A stretch of 64,000 nucleotides of DNA from the NCBI RefSeq assembly GCF_014646895.1, contig NZ_BMOD01000017.1:1-64000 (forward strand). Reading direction: 5' to 3'. This DNA is from Deinococcus roseus. GTDB taxonomy: Bacteria; Deinococcota; Deinococci; Deinococcales; Deinococcaceae. Positions within the stretch are counted from its first letter, which is position 1. The number at the start of each line of letters is the position of its first letter. Positions 16,392 through 25,176 of the stretch are shown in pieces. The notes under the pieces are model-generated. The model was not told the DNA's origin. It was given only the letters and a program-made list of their open reading frames with translations, and did not search any database. The position numbers and the translations under genes were made by a program.

Positions 16392-19357
16392 CGTCCTGCA
16401 CCTTCTCCAGCGGGGGTGGCAGCAAGTTGGCTGGCCCAGCTGGACAGCAGTTCTGCAGCTTGCGGCGCGGCCAGCGGCCTGGACAGCAAATAACCCTGCA
16501 CCCTTTCACATCCGGCCTGCCTGAGCCAGGAAAGCTGCTCCTGTTCTTCCACGCCTTCTGCGACCACGCTCATGCCCAGGTTGTGGGCCATCTGGATGAT
16601 GGTGCGCACCAGTTCGCTGCATTTGGGGTCTTCCAGCAGGCGCAAGATGAACGAGCGGTCAATTTTCAGGCAGGAGGCTGCAAATTGCTGCAGGTACCCC
16701 AGCGAGGAGTAACCGGTTCCGAAATCATCGATGTGCAGTTTCACACCCAGTTGCTGCAGTGCGCGGATGTTTTCCAGCACCACCTCGGCCCGTTCCAGCA
16801 ACAGGCTCTCGGTGATCTCCAGGTTGAGTTGCTCTGCAGGGAATCCGGTGTCCTGCAACACCGACTGCACCCCTTCCAGCAAATCGCCCCGGGTGAATTG
16901 CACGGTGCTCATGTTGACGTTCAGGGTGAGTTTCTGGCCTTCCGGGAGGTGCTGCTGCCAGTGGGCCACCTGCTGGCAGGCCTGTCTGAGCACCAGGCGG
17001 TCGAGTTCCACAATCAGGCCGCTTTCTTCGGCAATGGGGATGAACTGGGCCGGGCTGATGAAGCCACGCTGCGGGTGAATCCAGCGGGCCAGTGCTTCAA
17101 AACCCTCGATTTTTCCCTCTTGCAAGCTGATGATCGGCTGGAAGTGCACCGTGAGGGTCTGTTCCCTGAGGGCCTGCCGCAGTTCGGTTTCCAAAATTGT
17201 GCGGGCACTGACCTGGTGGTGCATGTGCACCTCGAAAATCCGGTGCTGGCCGCCGCCTTTTTTCTTGGCCTCGTACATGGCGATGTCGGCATCGCGCAGC
17301 AGATCCTCCACCTGGGTGTAGCGGGGATCTCCGGTCACCACCCCCACACTGACCGTGGTCTGGATGTGGTGGCCGCACACCTCAAACGGCTGTCCGAGTT
17401 CCCGTTGCAGGCGCAACACCACCTCGCTGATGGTGTGGGACTGGGAGACGTTGCTGAGCAGCACGGCGAATTCATCGCCGCCAAAGCGGGCCACCGTGTC
17501 GTAGGGGCGCAGGATGCCCTGCAGTTTCTCCGCCAGGGTCTTCAGGAACAGATCGCCGGTGCGGTGCCCGTAAGTGTCATTGATTTTCTTGAAGCGGTCC
17601 ACATCCAGAAACAGCACCGCGTAATCGTGCTGGGCCTGCGGGTGGTGGATCACCTGCTCCAAATGCGCCTGAAACAGGGTTTTGTTGGCCAGTCCGGTCA
17701 CCTCATCGTGCACCGCCAGGTACTCCATCTGCTGGCTGAGTTCGGCCACCTCGGAGGCACTGCGGTCCATGTTTTCCCGCAACTCCAGGGTGTATTTCTG
17801 CTGTTGCTGGTTGAAATGGATGTGGTGCAGACCCGAACTGAGCAGGTATTGCAAATGTTCGATGTCCACCTGCTGGGCCTGCAGGCTGTCTGCGAGCAGC
17901 AGTCCCAGGTGGGTGTCCCGCACAAACAGCGGCAACACCAGCAGGTGCGGCACCTTCAGCAGGTGTTCCCACAAAGAAGACGCGTTTCCCTGGTTTTCGT
18001 GCTGGGTGGTGAAAAACACCCGCAACTGGTCGTCCACCTGCGGACCCGGCTGGGGGTAAAGGGCCACCGCAATGCCCTGCATGTGGTACCACTGCAGGTA
18101 GCGTTCCAGGTCGCCGCGCAGGCTGCCCCATTCGGTTTGCGAGATCAGGCTGAGTTCCAAGCGGTGCAGGTGGCTGGGGTTGCGTCCGGGGGTCAGGGCG
18201 GCCCGTGCGGTGCGGAAGTGCTCGCGGCGCACCAGCATGTTGCGGGTCTGGAACACCACCGAGCGCAACATGCTGAGGTTTTTGGCAGGCAAATCCGCGG
18301 CCAGATGGGCTTCCAGTCGGGACAGCAATTTCAGGGCCTGGGTGTCCTCGTAACCGGAAGGGTGGTCTTGCAGGTGCCGCTGGAAGGGGTCCAGAAACAG
18401 CTCAGGGGATTTGCAGGTCACGGCCTGTTGCAAACCTTGCAGGAGGTCTGCAGGCAAATCCATGGACCGCCAGGGATCCTGGGCGGAAAATTCCGGGGTG
18501 AGGTTGCGGCTGGAAGCCCGGATGACCAGTTCGCTGTTCAGGATGCGTTTCTGGGGGTAAACACTGCCCTGCAGGTGGTCCAGCAACAGATCTGCTGCCT
18601 GCCAGCCCTGCTGAAAAAGCGGCTGGCGCACAGTGGTGAGAGGAGGATCGCTGTAAGCCGCTCCCGGAGAGTCATCGAAACCCACCACCACCACATCCTG
18701 CGGCACCCTCAGACCGTGCTCTTGCAGGGTGTGCAGGACCATCAGTGCCATCTCGTCGTTGGCGCACACCACCGCTTCAAAATCACGTGTGACACCCAGC
18801 AATTTGCGCATTTCCTCTTCGGCACGGGGTCCGAAGAATTCGCCCTGCAGCATGTGCTGCTGTGCTGGGTTCAGTCCATGCTGCTGCAGCATGCTGCAAA
18901 ACACCTCTTCACGGTCGCGGGCATCCTGGTTGCCCTCGGTGCCTTTCAGGAACACAAATTTGCGAAATCCCCGGTCAGACAGCAAATGCTGCATCATCAG
19001 GGTCATGCCAGAACGGTTGTCGACTTGCACCACCGAACAGCCAGCGGTTTCCCGGCCAATGGTGACCACCGGAAGCCCACTCAGGCGCTGGTAAAAGTCC
19101 TGCAGTTGCTGGTCGCTGGAACGGTGCCCCAGGCTGGCCGCGCCAACAATCACCCCCAGGTGGTCTTCGGGGCGCAGCAGCTGGTACACGTCGTTGGCAT
19201 GCTGAAAAGTGGGATCTGTGGGGTGCAGTTCACGGCCCACCAGCACCACCGAGGACACCCCGGCCTGATTGAGGCGGGACTCAATGCCCCGCAAAAGCTC
19301 CCTGTGGTACTCAAACACGCAATCCAGCAAAACGGCGACACTGCGGCGGATGGTCAT
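16388..19357 (-). CDS. LacI-type periplasmic-binding-fold domain fused to GGDEF and EAL domains
   Basis: A 989-residue hybrid. Residues 1-285 follow the LacI/GalR effector domain (RSVAVLLDCVFEYHRELLRG, VVVVGFDDSPGAAYSDPPLT, ending NSELVIRASS) but with no helix-turn-helix in front and no signal peptide or membrane segment, so it is a cytosolic sensor. Residues 390-520 form a GAF-like domain and 520-548 a coiled coil. GGDEF is intact at 626-630 with I-site R617-x-x-D620. The EAL motif is at 754-756 (FEALARW), with LHIDDFGTGYSSLGYLQQ and AEGVEEQEQ later. It could make or break c-di-GMP under control of a small carbohydrate-like ligand. First gene of an operon with the diguanylate cyclase at 14451. 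Confidence 0.92.
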   Translation of the reverse strand: MTIRRSVAVLLDCVFEYHRELLRGIESRLNQAGVSSVVLVGRELHPTDPTFQHANDVYQLLRPEDHLGVIVGAASLGHRSSDQQLQDFYQRLSGLPVVTIGRETAGCSVVQVDNRSGMTLMMQHLLSDRGFRKFVFLKGTEGNQDARDREEVFCSMLQQHGLNPAQQHMLQGEFFGPRAEEEMRKLLGVTRDFEAVVCANDEMALMVLHTLQEHGLRVPQDVVVVGFDDSPGAAYSDPPLTTVRQPLFQQGWQAADLLLDHLQGSVYPQKRILNSELVIRASSRNLTPEFSAQDPWRSMDLPADLLQGLQQAVTCKSPELFLDPFQRHLQDHPSGYEDTQALKLLSRLEAHLAADLPAKNLSMLRSVVFQTRNMLVRREHFRTARAALTPGRNPSHLHRLELSLISQTEWGSLRGDLERYLQWYHMQGIAVALYPQPGPQVDDQLRVFFTTQHENQGNASSLWEHLLKVPHLLVLPLFVRDTHLGLLLADSLQAQQVDIEHLQYLLSSGLHHIHFNQQQQKYTLELRENMDRSASEVAELSQQMEYLAVHDEVTGLANKTLFQAHLEQVIHHPQAQHDYAVLFLDVDRFKKINDTYGHRTGDLFLKTLAEKLQGILRPYDTVARFGGDEFAVLLSNVSQSHTISEVVLRLQRELGQPFEVCGHHIQTTVSVGVVTGDPRYTQVEDLLRDADIAMYEAKKKGGGQHRIFEVHMHHQVSARTILETELRQALREQTLTVHFQPIISLQEGKIEGFEALARWIHPQRGFISPAQFIPIAEESGLIVELDRLVLRQACQQVAHWQQHLPEGQKLTLNVNMSTVQFTRGDLLEGVQSVLQDTGFPAEQLNLEITESLLLERAEVVLENIRALQQLGVKLHIDDFGTGYSSLGYLQQFAASCLKIDRSFILRLLEDPKCSELVRTIIQMAHNLGMSVVAEGVEEQEQLSWLRQAGCERVQGYLLSRPLAAPQAAELLSSWASQLAATPAGEGAGR

Positions 19358-19471
19358 GGCATACCCCGTTGACTCTTATCCGTGGACTTCTGAAGCGATG
19401 AGAGACTGACTTCAGTTTAGGCGCAAAGCCTCACAGCTTTCTTGCTTCCCATTGTCAGAAAAAGCGAATTT

Positions 19472-20485
19472 TCAGCGCTGGGGAAGGATCTGGGCGCAAC
19501 TGCCCCGCACAATCAGTTTGCCGGGAAGCAGCAGGTGCACCGGAGTGTGCCGTCCGGCGATGCTGCTCAGCACCTGTTCGACCAGCAGGCGGGCCATCTG
19601 GCGGATGGGTTGTTCGATCACATCAATGCCCGGTTTCACCCTGGCCGTCCAGGGGTAATTGTCGAAAGCCAGCAAAGAAACATCCTGCGGAATGGACTTC
19701 CCAGCATCCTCAATGGCCCGGTGTGCTCCGATGGCCTCGCTGCCATTGAAGGCAAAAATGGCGGTGGGGGGCTCTGGCAGGGACAGCAAATAATGGGTGT
19801 AATCGTAGGCGTCCTGTTCGCTGTAATGCACCATGCGCTGGAATTCTGGCGGGATCTGCAGTCCGCGTTCTTCCATCAGGTGCTTGAAGTGGTAAGCCCG
19901 CCATTCGGGGTACAGCCGGGCGTCAAAGGTGCCCAGTCCAGCAATGCGGGTGTGTCCCAGGCTCCACAGGTGTTCCAGCCCGATCCGCACGCACTGTTCA
20001 TGGTTCAGCATGATGTAATCGAAGGGGCTGTCCTCCAGGTGGTGGTCCACCTCGATGATGTAGGTGCCTTTTTCCTGCATCTTGAGCAGGTATTCGCGGT
20101 TGCCCGGACCATAAGAGGGGCGGATGATCAGGGCGCTCACCCGTTGCCCGGCCAGGTGTTTGAGGTTGTTCAATTCAATTTCACTGTGGTATTCGTTGTC
20201 TGCGAGCAACAGGCCATACCCCGAGTTGCGCAGTCCCCAGCCAATTTCACGGGCCATTTCAGCAAAGAACGGCTCAAGAATGTCTGCAACCAGCAAGCCA
20301 ATGGTGTTGTTTTTGCCTTTGCGCAATGCGCTGGCGGTCAGGTCCGGCTCGTATTGCAGTTCGGCCACGGCCTGCATGACCTTCTGCAGGGTCTGGGGGG
20401 TGAGCTGTTCTGGACGGGTGATGGCCCGTTTGGCCGTGCTGGGAGAAACACCGGCCCTCTTCGCAACGTCGTTGATGTTGGGCAT
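19472..20485 (-). CDS. LacI family transcriptional repressor
   Basis: A 337-residue repressor. The N-terminal HTH is MPNINDVAKRAGVSPSTAKR, followed by a hinge helix (LTASALRKGKNNTIGLLVA). The effector domain has VSALIIRPSYG, PPTAIFAFNGSEAIGAHRAI and VSLLAFDNYPW. The start is 20485, preceded by AGGAA; the frame runs 40 residues further but through promoter DNA. It is divergent from the polyol/sugar ABC operon starting at 20716 and almost certainly controls it. The upstream c-di-GMP gene has a related ligand domain, hinting at a shared inducer. Confidence 0.93.
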   Translation of the reverse strand: MPNINDVAKRAGVSPSTAKRAITRPEQLTPQTLQKVMQAVAELQYEPDLTASALRKGKNNTIGLLVADILEPFFAEMAREIGWGLRNSGYGLLLADNEYHSEIELNNLKHLAGQRVSALIIRPSYGPGNREYLLKMQEKGTYIIEVDHHLEDSPFDYIMLNHEQCVRIGLEHLWSLGHTRIAGLGTFDARLYPEWRAYHFKHLMEERGLQIPPEFQRMVHYSEQDAYDYTHYLLSLPEPPTAIFAFNGSEAIGAHRAIEDAGKSIPQDVSLLAFDNYPWTARVKPGIDVIEQPIRQMARLLVEQVLSSIAGRHTPVHLLLPGKLIVRGSCAQILPQR

Positions 20486-20715
20486 GGTTCCTTGACAGTA
20501 TTCCCAGAATGGACACGAAGTCAAGAAATGTTCAGATGTTGTTATTGCAATTTTAAGGCGCTTTCGGAACAACTGGGAATAGACAAAATTCACACAATGT
20601 GCCACACTATGAGCACGAGATCAAACCCATACGAGACGGCATAATTCTCCAGCCTTACAAACAAGCGCCTGGAGGGTGTTGCCTACACTATTTCCCTGCG
20701 GGGGAGGAGCAAAAC
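20486..20715. promoter_or_regulatory. Divergent lacI / ABC operon control region
   Basis: Minus-strand promoter for the repressor: TTGACT (20519-20524), 18 nt, TACTGT (20495-20500). An imperfect LacI-type operator centre, AAGGCGCTTTC (20555-20565, one mismatch from AAAGCGCTTT), lies between the two genes. The plus-strand gene has GGGGAGGAG 7 nt before its ATG; its own promoter is not obvious, with TACACT near 20683 a candidate -10. Confidence 0.5.
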
Positions 20716-22050
20716 ATGAAGAAGTTTGCCGCCTTAAGTCTGGTGCTCAGCCTGGGATCTGTTGCTTTCGCGCAAACCACCATCACCATTGCCACCGTGA
20801 ACAACCCTGACATGGTGACCATGCAGAAGCTGACCCCAGAGTTTGAGAAAGCCTACCCGGACATCAAGGTCAAATGGGTGGTCCTCCCCGAAAACGAACT
20901 GCGCCAGAAAATCACCCTGGACATCGCCTCTGGTGCAGGCACCTTCGACATCGCCACGGTGGGCGCTTATGAAGTGCCGATCTGGGCCAAGAACGGCTGG
21001 CTGGAACCCCTTGGGCCACTCTTCACCAAATTCCCCGACATCAAGTCTTCCTACGATCTTGATGACATGCTCGCTCCGGTGCGCAAGGGCCTCTCCTACA
21101 ACAACCTGATCCACGCGCTGCCCTTCTACGCAGAGTCCAGCATGACCTTCTACCGCAAAGACCTCTTTGCCAAAGCCGGTCTGAAGATGCCCGTAAAGCC
21201 CACCTGGACCCAGATCGAGCGTTTCGCCAAGGCCCTGCACAAACCCGCACAGGGCCAGTACGGCATCTGCCTGCGTGGTCTGCCTGGCTGGGGTGAAAAC
21301 ATGGCCGTCTTCGGCACGGTGATCAACACCTTTGGTGGCCGCTGGTTCGACATGAACTGGAATGCCACGGTAAACACCCCCGCCTGGAAAAACGCCATGA
21401 CCTTCTACACCAATCTGATCAAGAAGTACGGCCCTCCCGGAGTCACCGGCAACGGCTTCACCGAGAACCTGACCCTCTTTGCCCAGGGCAAATGCGGAAT
21501 GTGGATCGATGCCACCGTGGCTGCAGGCTTCGTGACCGACCCCGCACAATCCAAGGTGGTGAACACCGTGGGCTTCGCCAACAGCCCCACCGGCCCCGGC
21601 ACCCCCAAAGGCAGCAACTGGCTGTGGATCTGGTCCCTGGCCATCCCCAAGAGCACCCAGCATGAGAATGAAGCCTTCAAGTTCATCACCTGGGCCACTT
21701 CCAAGGACTACATCGAGCTGGTGGCACAAGAAAAAGGCAACTGGGGTGCCGTGCCTCCAGGAACCCGCAAGTCCACCTATGCCAACCCCGAGTACCAGAA
21801 AGCCGCAGGTGCCTTTGCCAACATCGTTCTGGACAGCATCCAGCGTGCCGACCCCACCAACGCCACCAAGGACAAGGTGCCCTACACCGGCGTGCAGTTC
21901 GTGGCCATCCCCGAATTCCAGGCCCTGGGCACCCAGGTCGGACAGTACCTGGCAGGCGTCCTGAGCGGTCAGATGACCGTCGATCAGGCCCTCAAACAGA
22001 GCCAGGCTGCCGCAGACAAAGTCTCCACCGAAGGCAACTACAAGAAGTGA
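20716..22050 (+). CDS. Polyol/sugar ABC transporter substrate-binding protein
   Basis: A 444-residue family-1 solute-binding protein with a Sec signal peptide (KKFAALSLVLSLGSVAFA, then QTTITIA). The body has KLTPEFEKAYPDIKVKWVVL, FYAESSMTFYRKDLFAKAGL and NWLWIWSLAIPKS, resembling sorbitol/mannitol-type (SmoE-like) binding proteins. The polyol assignment is supported by the two permeases and a zinc dehydrogenase downstream. GGGGAGGAG sets the start at 20716. A strong terminator-like hairpin separates it from the permease genes, which should leave the binding protein in excess. Confidence 0.88.
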   Translation: MKKFAALSLVLSLGSVAFAQTTITIATVNNPDMVTMQKLTPEFEKAYPDIKVKWVVLPENELRQKITLDIASGAGTFDIATVGAYEVPIWAKNGWLEPLGPLFTKFPDIKSSYDLDDMLAPVRKGLSYNNLIHALPFYAESSMTFYRKDLFAKAGLKMPVKPTWTQIERFAKALHKPAQGQYGICLRGLPGWGENMAVFGTVINTFGGRWFDMNWNATVNTPAWKNAMTFYTNLIKKYGPPGVTGNGFTENLTLFAQGKCGMWIDATVAAGFVTDPAQSKVVNTVGFANSPTGPGTPKGSNWLWIWSLAIPKSTQHENEAFKFITWATSKDYIELVAQEKGNWGAVPPGTRKSTYANPEYQKAAGAFANIVLDSIQRADPTNATKDKVPYTGVQFVAIPEFQALGTQVGQYLAGVLSGQMTVDQALKQSQAAADKVSTEGNYKK

Positions 22051-22144
22051 ACCTCTGGGAAGGGTGCCTCTCCTGCATCCTTCCCGCTCCATCAACGTCC
22101 TCCGCGGCACGGGGCACCTCCTTTCATCCCACTTCCTCGCCGCT

Positions 22145-22188
22145 GTGAAACCAGCCCCATCCACCCCAACATCCCCGGCTGGTTTCAC
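22145..22188. repeat. 12-bp-arm inverted repeat in the binding protein-permease gap
   Basis: GTGAAACCAGCC (22145-22156) and GGCTGGTTTCAC (22177-22188) are perfect complements around a 20-nt C-rich loop. It lies just before the T-run hairpin and may protect the upstream mRNA from 3' decay. Confidence 0.6.
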
Positions 22189-22194
22189 CCGACT

Positions 22195-22222
22195 GGAGGG
22201 CGGTTTTCGCCCTCCCCTTTTT
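22195..22222 (+). terminator. Intra-operon rho-independent terminator
   Basis: GGAGGGCG (22195-22202) and CGCCCTCC (22208-22215), then CCTTTTT. It lies between the substrate-binding protein and the permeases, so it should act as a partial terminator. Confidence 0.8.
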
Positions 22223-22292
22223 GTTTTCTCTTCGTTTCTTCCCGCAGACCCACCCCACGGGGTGCAACCCGGAACCCTCTGAGGAGGACAGG

Positions 22293-23210
22293 ATGCTCAG
22301 CAACCCAACCACCACCCAAAAAACCCCTCAACAGAGGCAGCCGGTCAATGTCCCTGCGGTGCTGCTGGTGCTGCCCGCGCTCATCTACCTGATTGTGACC
22401 ACCCAGTTGCCGTTCCTGATGACGGTGTACTACAGCTTCTTCAAGTGGAACCTCACCATCCCCGGAGACCGTCCTTTCATCGGGCTGAGCAACTACCTGT
22501 CCCTGTTCACCGACAGCCAGAATTTGCACGTGATCCTCAACACCATCGTGTTGATGCTCTCCGTGGTGGTGCTGACCGTGGTGATTGGTGGCGCAGTCGC
22601 CATGCTGCTCAACCGCCGCTTCCTGGGCCGTGGCATTGTGCGCACCCTGTTCATCAGCTCTTTCCTGGTGATGCCTGTGGTGACCGCCGTGGTCTGGAAG
22701 AACATGCTGATGAACCCCGTTTTCGGTTTCTTCGGCTGGGTCAGCCAGCAACTCGGGCTGCCTGTGGTGGATTACCTCTCGACCTACCCCATGCAGAGCA
22801 TCATCACCATGGTCACCTGGGAATGGACCCCTTTCGCTGCTTTGATCCTGCTGACCGGTCTGCAGGGCATCCCTGAAGAACAACTGGAAGCTGCCCGTCT
22901 GGACGGCTGCAACCCCCTGCAGGAATTCTGGTATGTGATCATCCCCAACTGGATGAAGTCCCTGGAAGTGGTGATCTTGCTGGAAACCATCTTCCTGATG
23001 CAGGTGTACGGCGAGATTTACACCGCAACTTCTGGCGGTCCTGGCATCTCCACCACCACCATCCCTTACTTCATCTACCAGAAAGCCTTCGCCGAGTACA
23101 ACATCGGTCTGGCTTCCGCTGCCGGGGTGATCGCTGTGCTGTTCACCAACCTGGTGGCTTCGGTGATGCTGAGGATCATTGGCCGCAACATTCAGGGAGG
23201 CCGGGCATGA
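22293..23210 (+). CDS. ABC transporter permease 1 (MalF/SmoF-like)
   Basis: A 305-residue inner-membrane protein with six predicted transmembrane segments (first LLVLPALIYLIVTTQLPFLM). The cytoplasmic EAA loop LEAARLDGCNPLQEFWYVII contacts the ATPase. A GAGGAGG site fixes ATG 22293. It overlaps the next permease by 4 nt (ATGA). No ATPase gene lies in this operon; a shared MsiK-type ATPase elsewhere is the usual solution. Confidence 0.9.
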   Translation: MLSNPTTTQKTPQQRQPVNVPAVLLVLPALIYLIVTTQLPFLMTVYYSFFKWNLTIPGDRPFIGLSNYLSLFTDSQNLHVILNTIVLMLSVVVLTVVIGGAVAMLLNRRFLGRGIVRTLFISSFLVMPVVTAVVWKNMLMNPVFGFFGWVSQQLGLPVVDYLSTYPMQSIITMVTWEWTPFAALILLTGLQGIPEEQLEAARLDGCNPLQEFWYVIIPNWMKSLEVVILLETIFLMQVYGEIYTATSGGPGISTTTIPYFIYQKAFAEYNIGLASAAGVIAVLFTNLVASVMLRIIGRNIQGGRA

Positions 23211-24073
23211 GTCAGGTCAAAGAAGTCACCAAGAGTCGCCAGAACGAGCAAAACCGCAAAATTGTGCTGTCCGTCCAGAACAGCCTGCTCACCCTCTTCA
23301 CCTATCTGGTGCTCTTGATGTTCCTGTTCCCACTGATCTGGATGATTGTGGCAGGCTTCAAAACCGAAGCCCAGGCTTTCGCGACCCCTCCAGTGTTCTT
23401 TTTCACCCCCACCCTGGAGAACTTTCAGGGTGCGCTGGAAACCTACGCGCCTTTCCTGAAAAACTCCCTGATCATTGTGGGCGGATCCACGCTGCTGGCC
23501 TTCCTGCTCGGGGTTCCTGCGGGTTTCGCCATGGCCCTGTACCCTGGAGCCAGAACCAAAGGGACACTCCTGTGGATGCTCTCCACCAAAATGATGCCCC
23601 CCGTCGGGGTGATTGTTCCCCTGTTCCTGATTTTCCGGGATGCCAAACTGCTGGACACCCACCTGGGCCTGATCCTGATGTTCACCACCATCAATTTGCC
23701 CCTGGTGGTCTGGATGGTGCACTCCTACATTTCAGAGATTCCCTTCGGGATTTTTGAAGCCGCCAAGGTGGACGGAGCCAGCATGATGCAGGAGTTCTTC
23801 CAGGTCGCCATGCCCCTGGCCCTCCCTGGCATTGCCTCCACCGCCCTGCTCTGTGTGATTTTCGCCTGGAACGAAGTGTTCTTCGCGCTGAATTTGACCT
23901 CCTCGGACGCTTCACCCCTGTCGGTGTTCATCAGTTCCTTCAAGACCTCTGAAGGCCTGTTCTGGGCCAAGATGTCTGCTGCGGCCACACTCACCATCGC
24001 TCCTGTGATGATTTTCGGCTGGTTCGCCCAGAAACAGCTGATTCGCGGCCTGACCTTTGGAGCCGTCAAATGA
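23207..24073 (+). CDS. ABC transporter permease 2 (MalG/SmoG-like)
   Basis: A 288-residue permease with six membrane segments. The EAA-loop signature is FEAAKVDGASMMQEFFQVAM, and the region FALNLTSSDASPLSVFISSF is typical of the G-type partner. Translationally coupled on both sides: 4-nt overlap with the upstream permease and with the downstream dehydrogenase. Confidence 0.9.
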   Translation: MSQVKEVTKSRQNEQNRKIVLSVQNSLLTLFTYLVLLMFLFPLIWMIVAGFKTEAQAFATPPVFFFTPTLENFQGALETYAPFLKNSLIIVGGSTLLAFLLGVPAGFAMALYPGARTKGTLLWMLSTKMMPPVGVIVPLFLIFRDAKLLDTHLGLILMFTTINLPLVVWMVHSYISEIPFGIFEAAKVDGASMMQEFFQVAMPLALPGIASTALLCVIFAWNEVFFALNLTSSDASPLSVFISSFKTSEGLFWAKMSAAATLTIAPVMIFGWFAQKQLIRGLTFGAVK

Positions 24074-25110
24074 CCACCTCTGCCACCAGAACCATGCACG
24101 CCGCCCTGATCACCCAGCCTGGAGTGATCGAGTACCGGGAGGTGGAGCTTCCAGAACCCCAGGCTGGAGAGGTGCGCATCAAAATCCTGCTCACCGGGGT
24201 GTGTGGAACCGACGCGCACCTTTTGGAAGGCCACTTTCAGGCCACTTTGCCCCTGATCCCTGGCCATGAAATTGTGGGCGTGATCGATGCTGTGGGCAAA
24301 GAGGTTCAGGGCTTCACCGAAGGGCAGCGGGTGGTGCTGGACCCGGATTTGAACTGCGGAACCTGCATCATGTGCCAGAAAGGCATGCGCCACCAGTGCC
24401 TGCACTACGAGGCCATCGGGGTCACCCGTGCAGGTGGATTTGCCCAGTACGTGGTTGCTCCGGCCAGCGTGGTTTACGATGCGAGCGACCTGGAACCTGA
24501 GGTTGCAGTGTTTGCAGAGCCGCTGGGCTGCGTGGCCTGGGGCATCACCCGCCTCAGGCCCGATCCGGGCAGCACCGCCCTGCTGTACGGAGCTGGAGGG
24601 ATTGGACTTTTGCTGATGCAGGCGTTGCTGGCCTCCGGCGTCAGTGAAATTGCCGTGGTGGACACCCAGCCTTCCCGCCTGCAGCTTGCGCAACAACTGG
24701 GGGCAAAACACGCTTTCCTGGCTTCCAGCACCCTGAATGAAGAACTGAAGGACCTTTACCCTTACGGTTTCGATGTGGTCACTGAAGCCACTGGAGTACC
24801 CCGGGTGCAGCAGACCATGATTGATCAGGCGATTGCAGGAGGGAAAATCCTCATTTTCGGGGTGGCCCCGGAAAACGCCAGAATTGAAGTGAGCCCCTAC
24901 GAGATCTTCCGCAAGGATTTGACCATTCTGGGCAGTTTTTCTCTGAACAGCACCATTCCACTGGCGTTGCGCTGGATGCGTTCGGGTCAGGTGCAAGTCA
25001 AAGAGCTCATCACCGACACCCTGCCATTGGGCAAACTGCATGAAGCCATCGGGCAGAAGATTGCAGCTTCTGCAGGATCCATCAAATCCATCGTTTCTCC
25101 TGACCTCTGA
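24070..25110 (+). CDS. Zinc-dependent medium-chain dehydrogenase (polyol dehydrogenase-like)
   Basis: A 346-residue NAD(P)-dependent alcohol/polyol dehydrogenase. Catalytic zinc ligands are C45 (GVCGTD), H66-E67 (PGHEIVG) and E150. The structural zinc cysteines C96, C99, C102 and C110 are all present. The Rossmann motif GAGGIG is at 174-179, with V-x-D at the NAD-binding strand end suggesting preference for NAD. Being the last gene of a polyol-type ABC operon, it probably oxidises the imported compound (sorbitol, xylitol or similar); the exact substrate is inference. A strong hairpin follows. Confidence 0.88.
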   Translation: MTTSATRTMHAALITQPGVIEYREVELPEPQAGEVRIKILLTGVCGTDAHLLEGHFQATLPLIPGHEIVGVIDAVGKEVQGFTEGQRVVLDPDLNCGTCIMCQKGMRHQCLHYEAIGVTRAGGFAQYVVAPASVVYDASDLEPEVAVFAEPLGCVAWGITRLRPDPGSTALLYGAGGIGLLLMQALLASGVSEIAVVDTQPSRLQLAQQLGAKHAFLASSTLNEELKDLYPYGFDVVTEATGVPRVQQTMIDQAIAGGKILIFGVAPENARIEVSPYEIFRKDLTILGSFSLNSTIPLALRWMRSGQVQVKELITDTLPLGKLHEAIGQKIAASAGSIKSIVSPDL

Positions 25111-25147
25111 ACCTGCAACACAAAAACAAGAAAAAGAACGAGAAAAA

Positions 25148-25176
25148 GAACAAACCGGGCAATGCCCGGTTTGTTC
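25148..25176 (+). terminator. Operon-end hairpin
   Basis: GAACAAACCGGGC (25148-25160), 3-nt loop, GCCCGGTTTGTTC (25164-25176): a perfect 13-bp stem 38 nt after the dehydrogenase stop. There is no clean T-run beyond the stem's own TTTGTT. Confidence 0.75.

Noticed and set aside
16427..19372. 981-residue plus-strand ORF opposite the LacI-GGDEF-EAL gene
   Set aside because: Composition (H, Q, V, A rich, no domains) is typical of an antisense frame; the minus-strand frame has full domain motifs.
20734..22188. 484-residue minus-strand ORF opposite the binding-protein gene
   Set aside because: Antisense shadow; the plus strand encodes a complete solute-binding protein with signal peptide.
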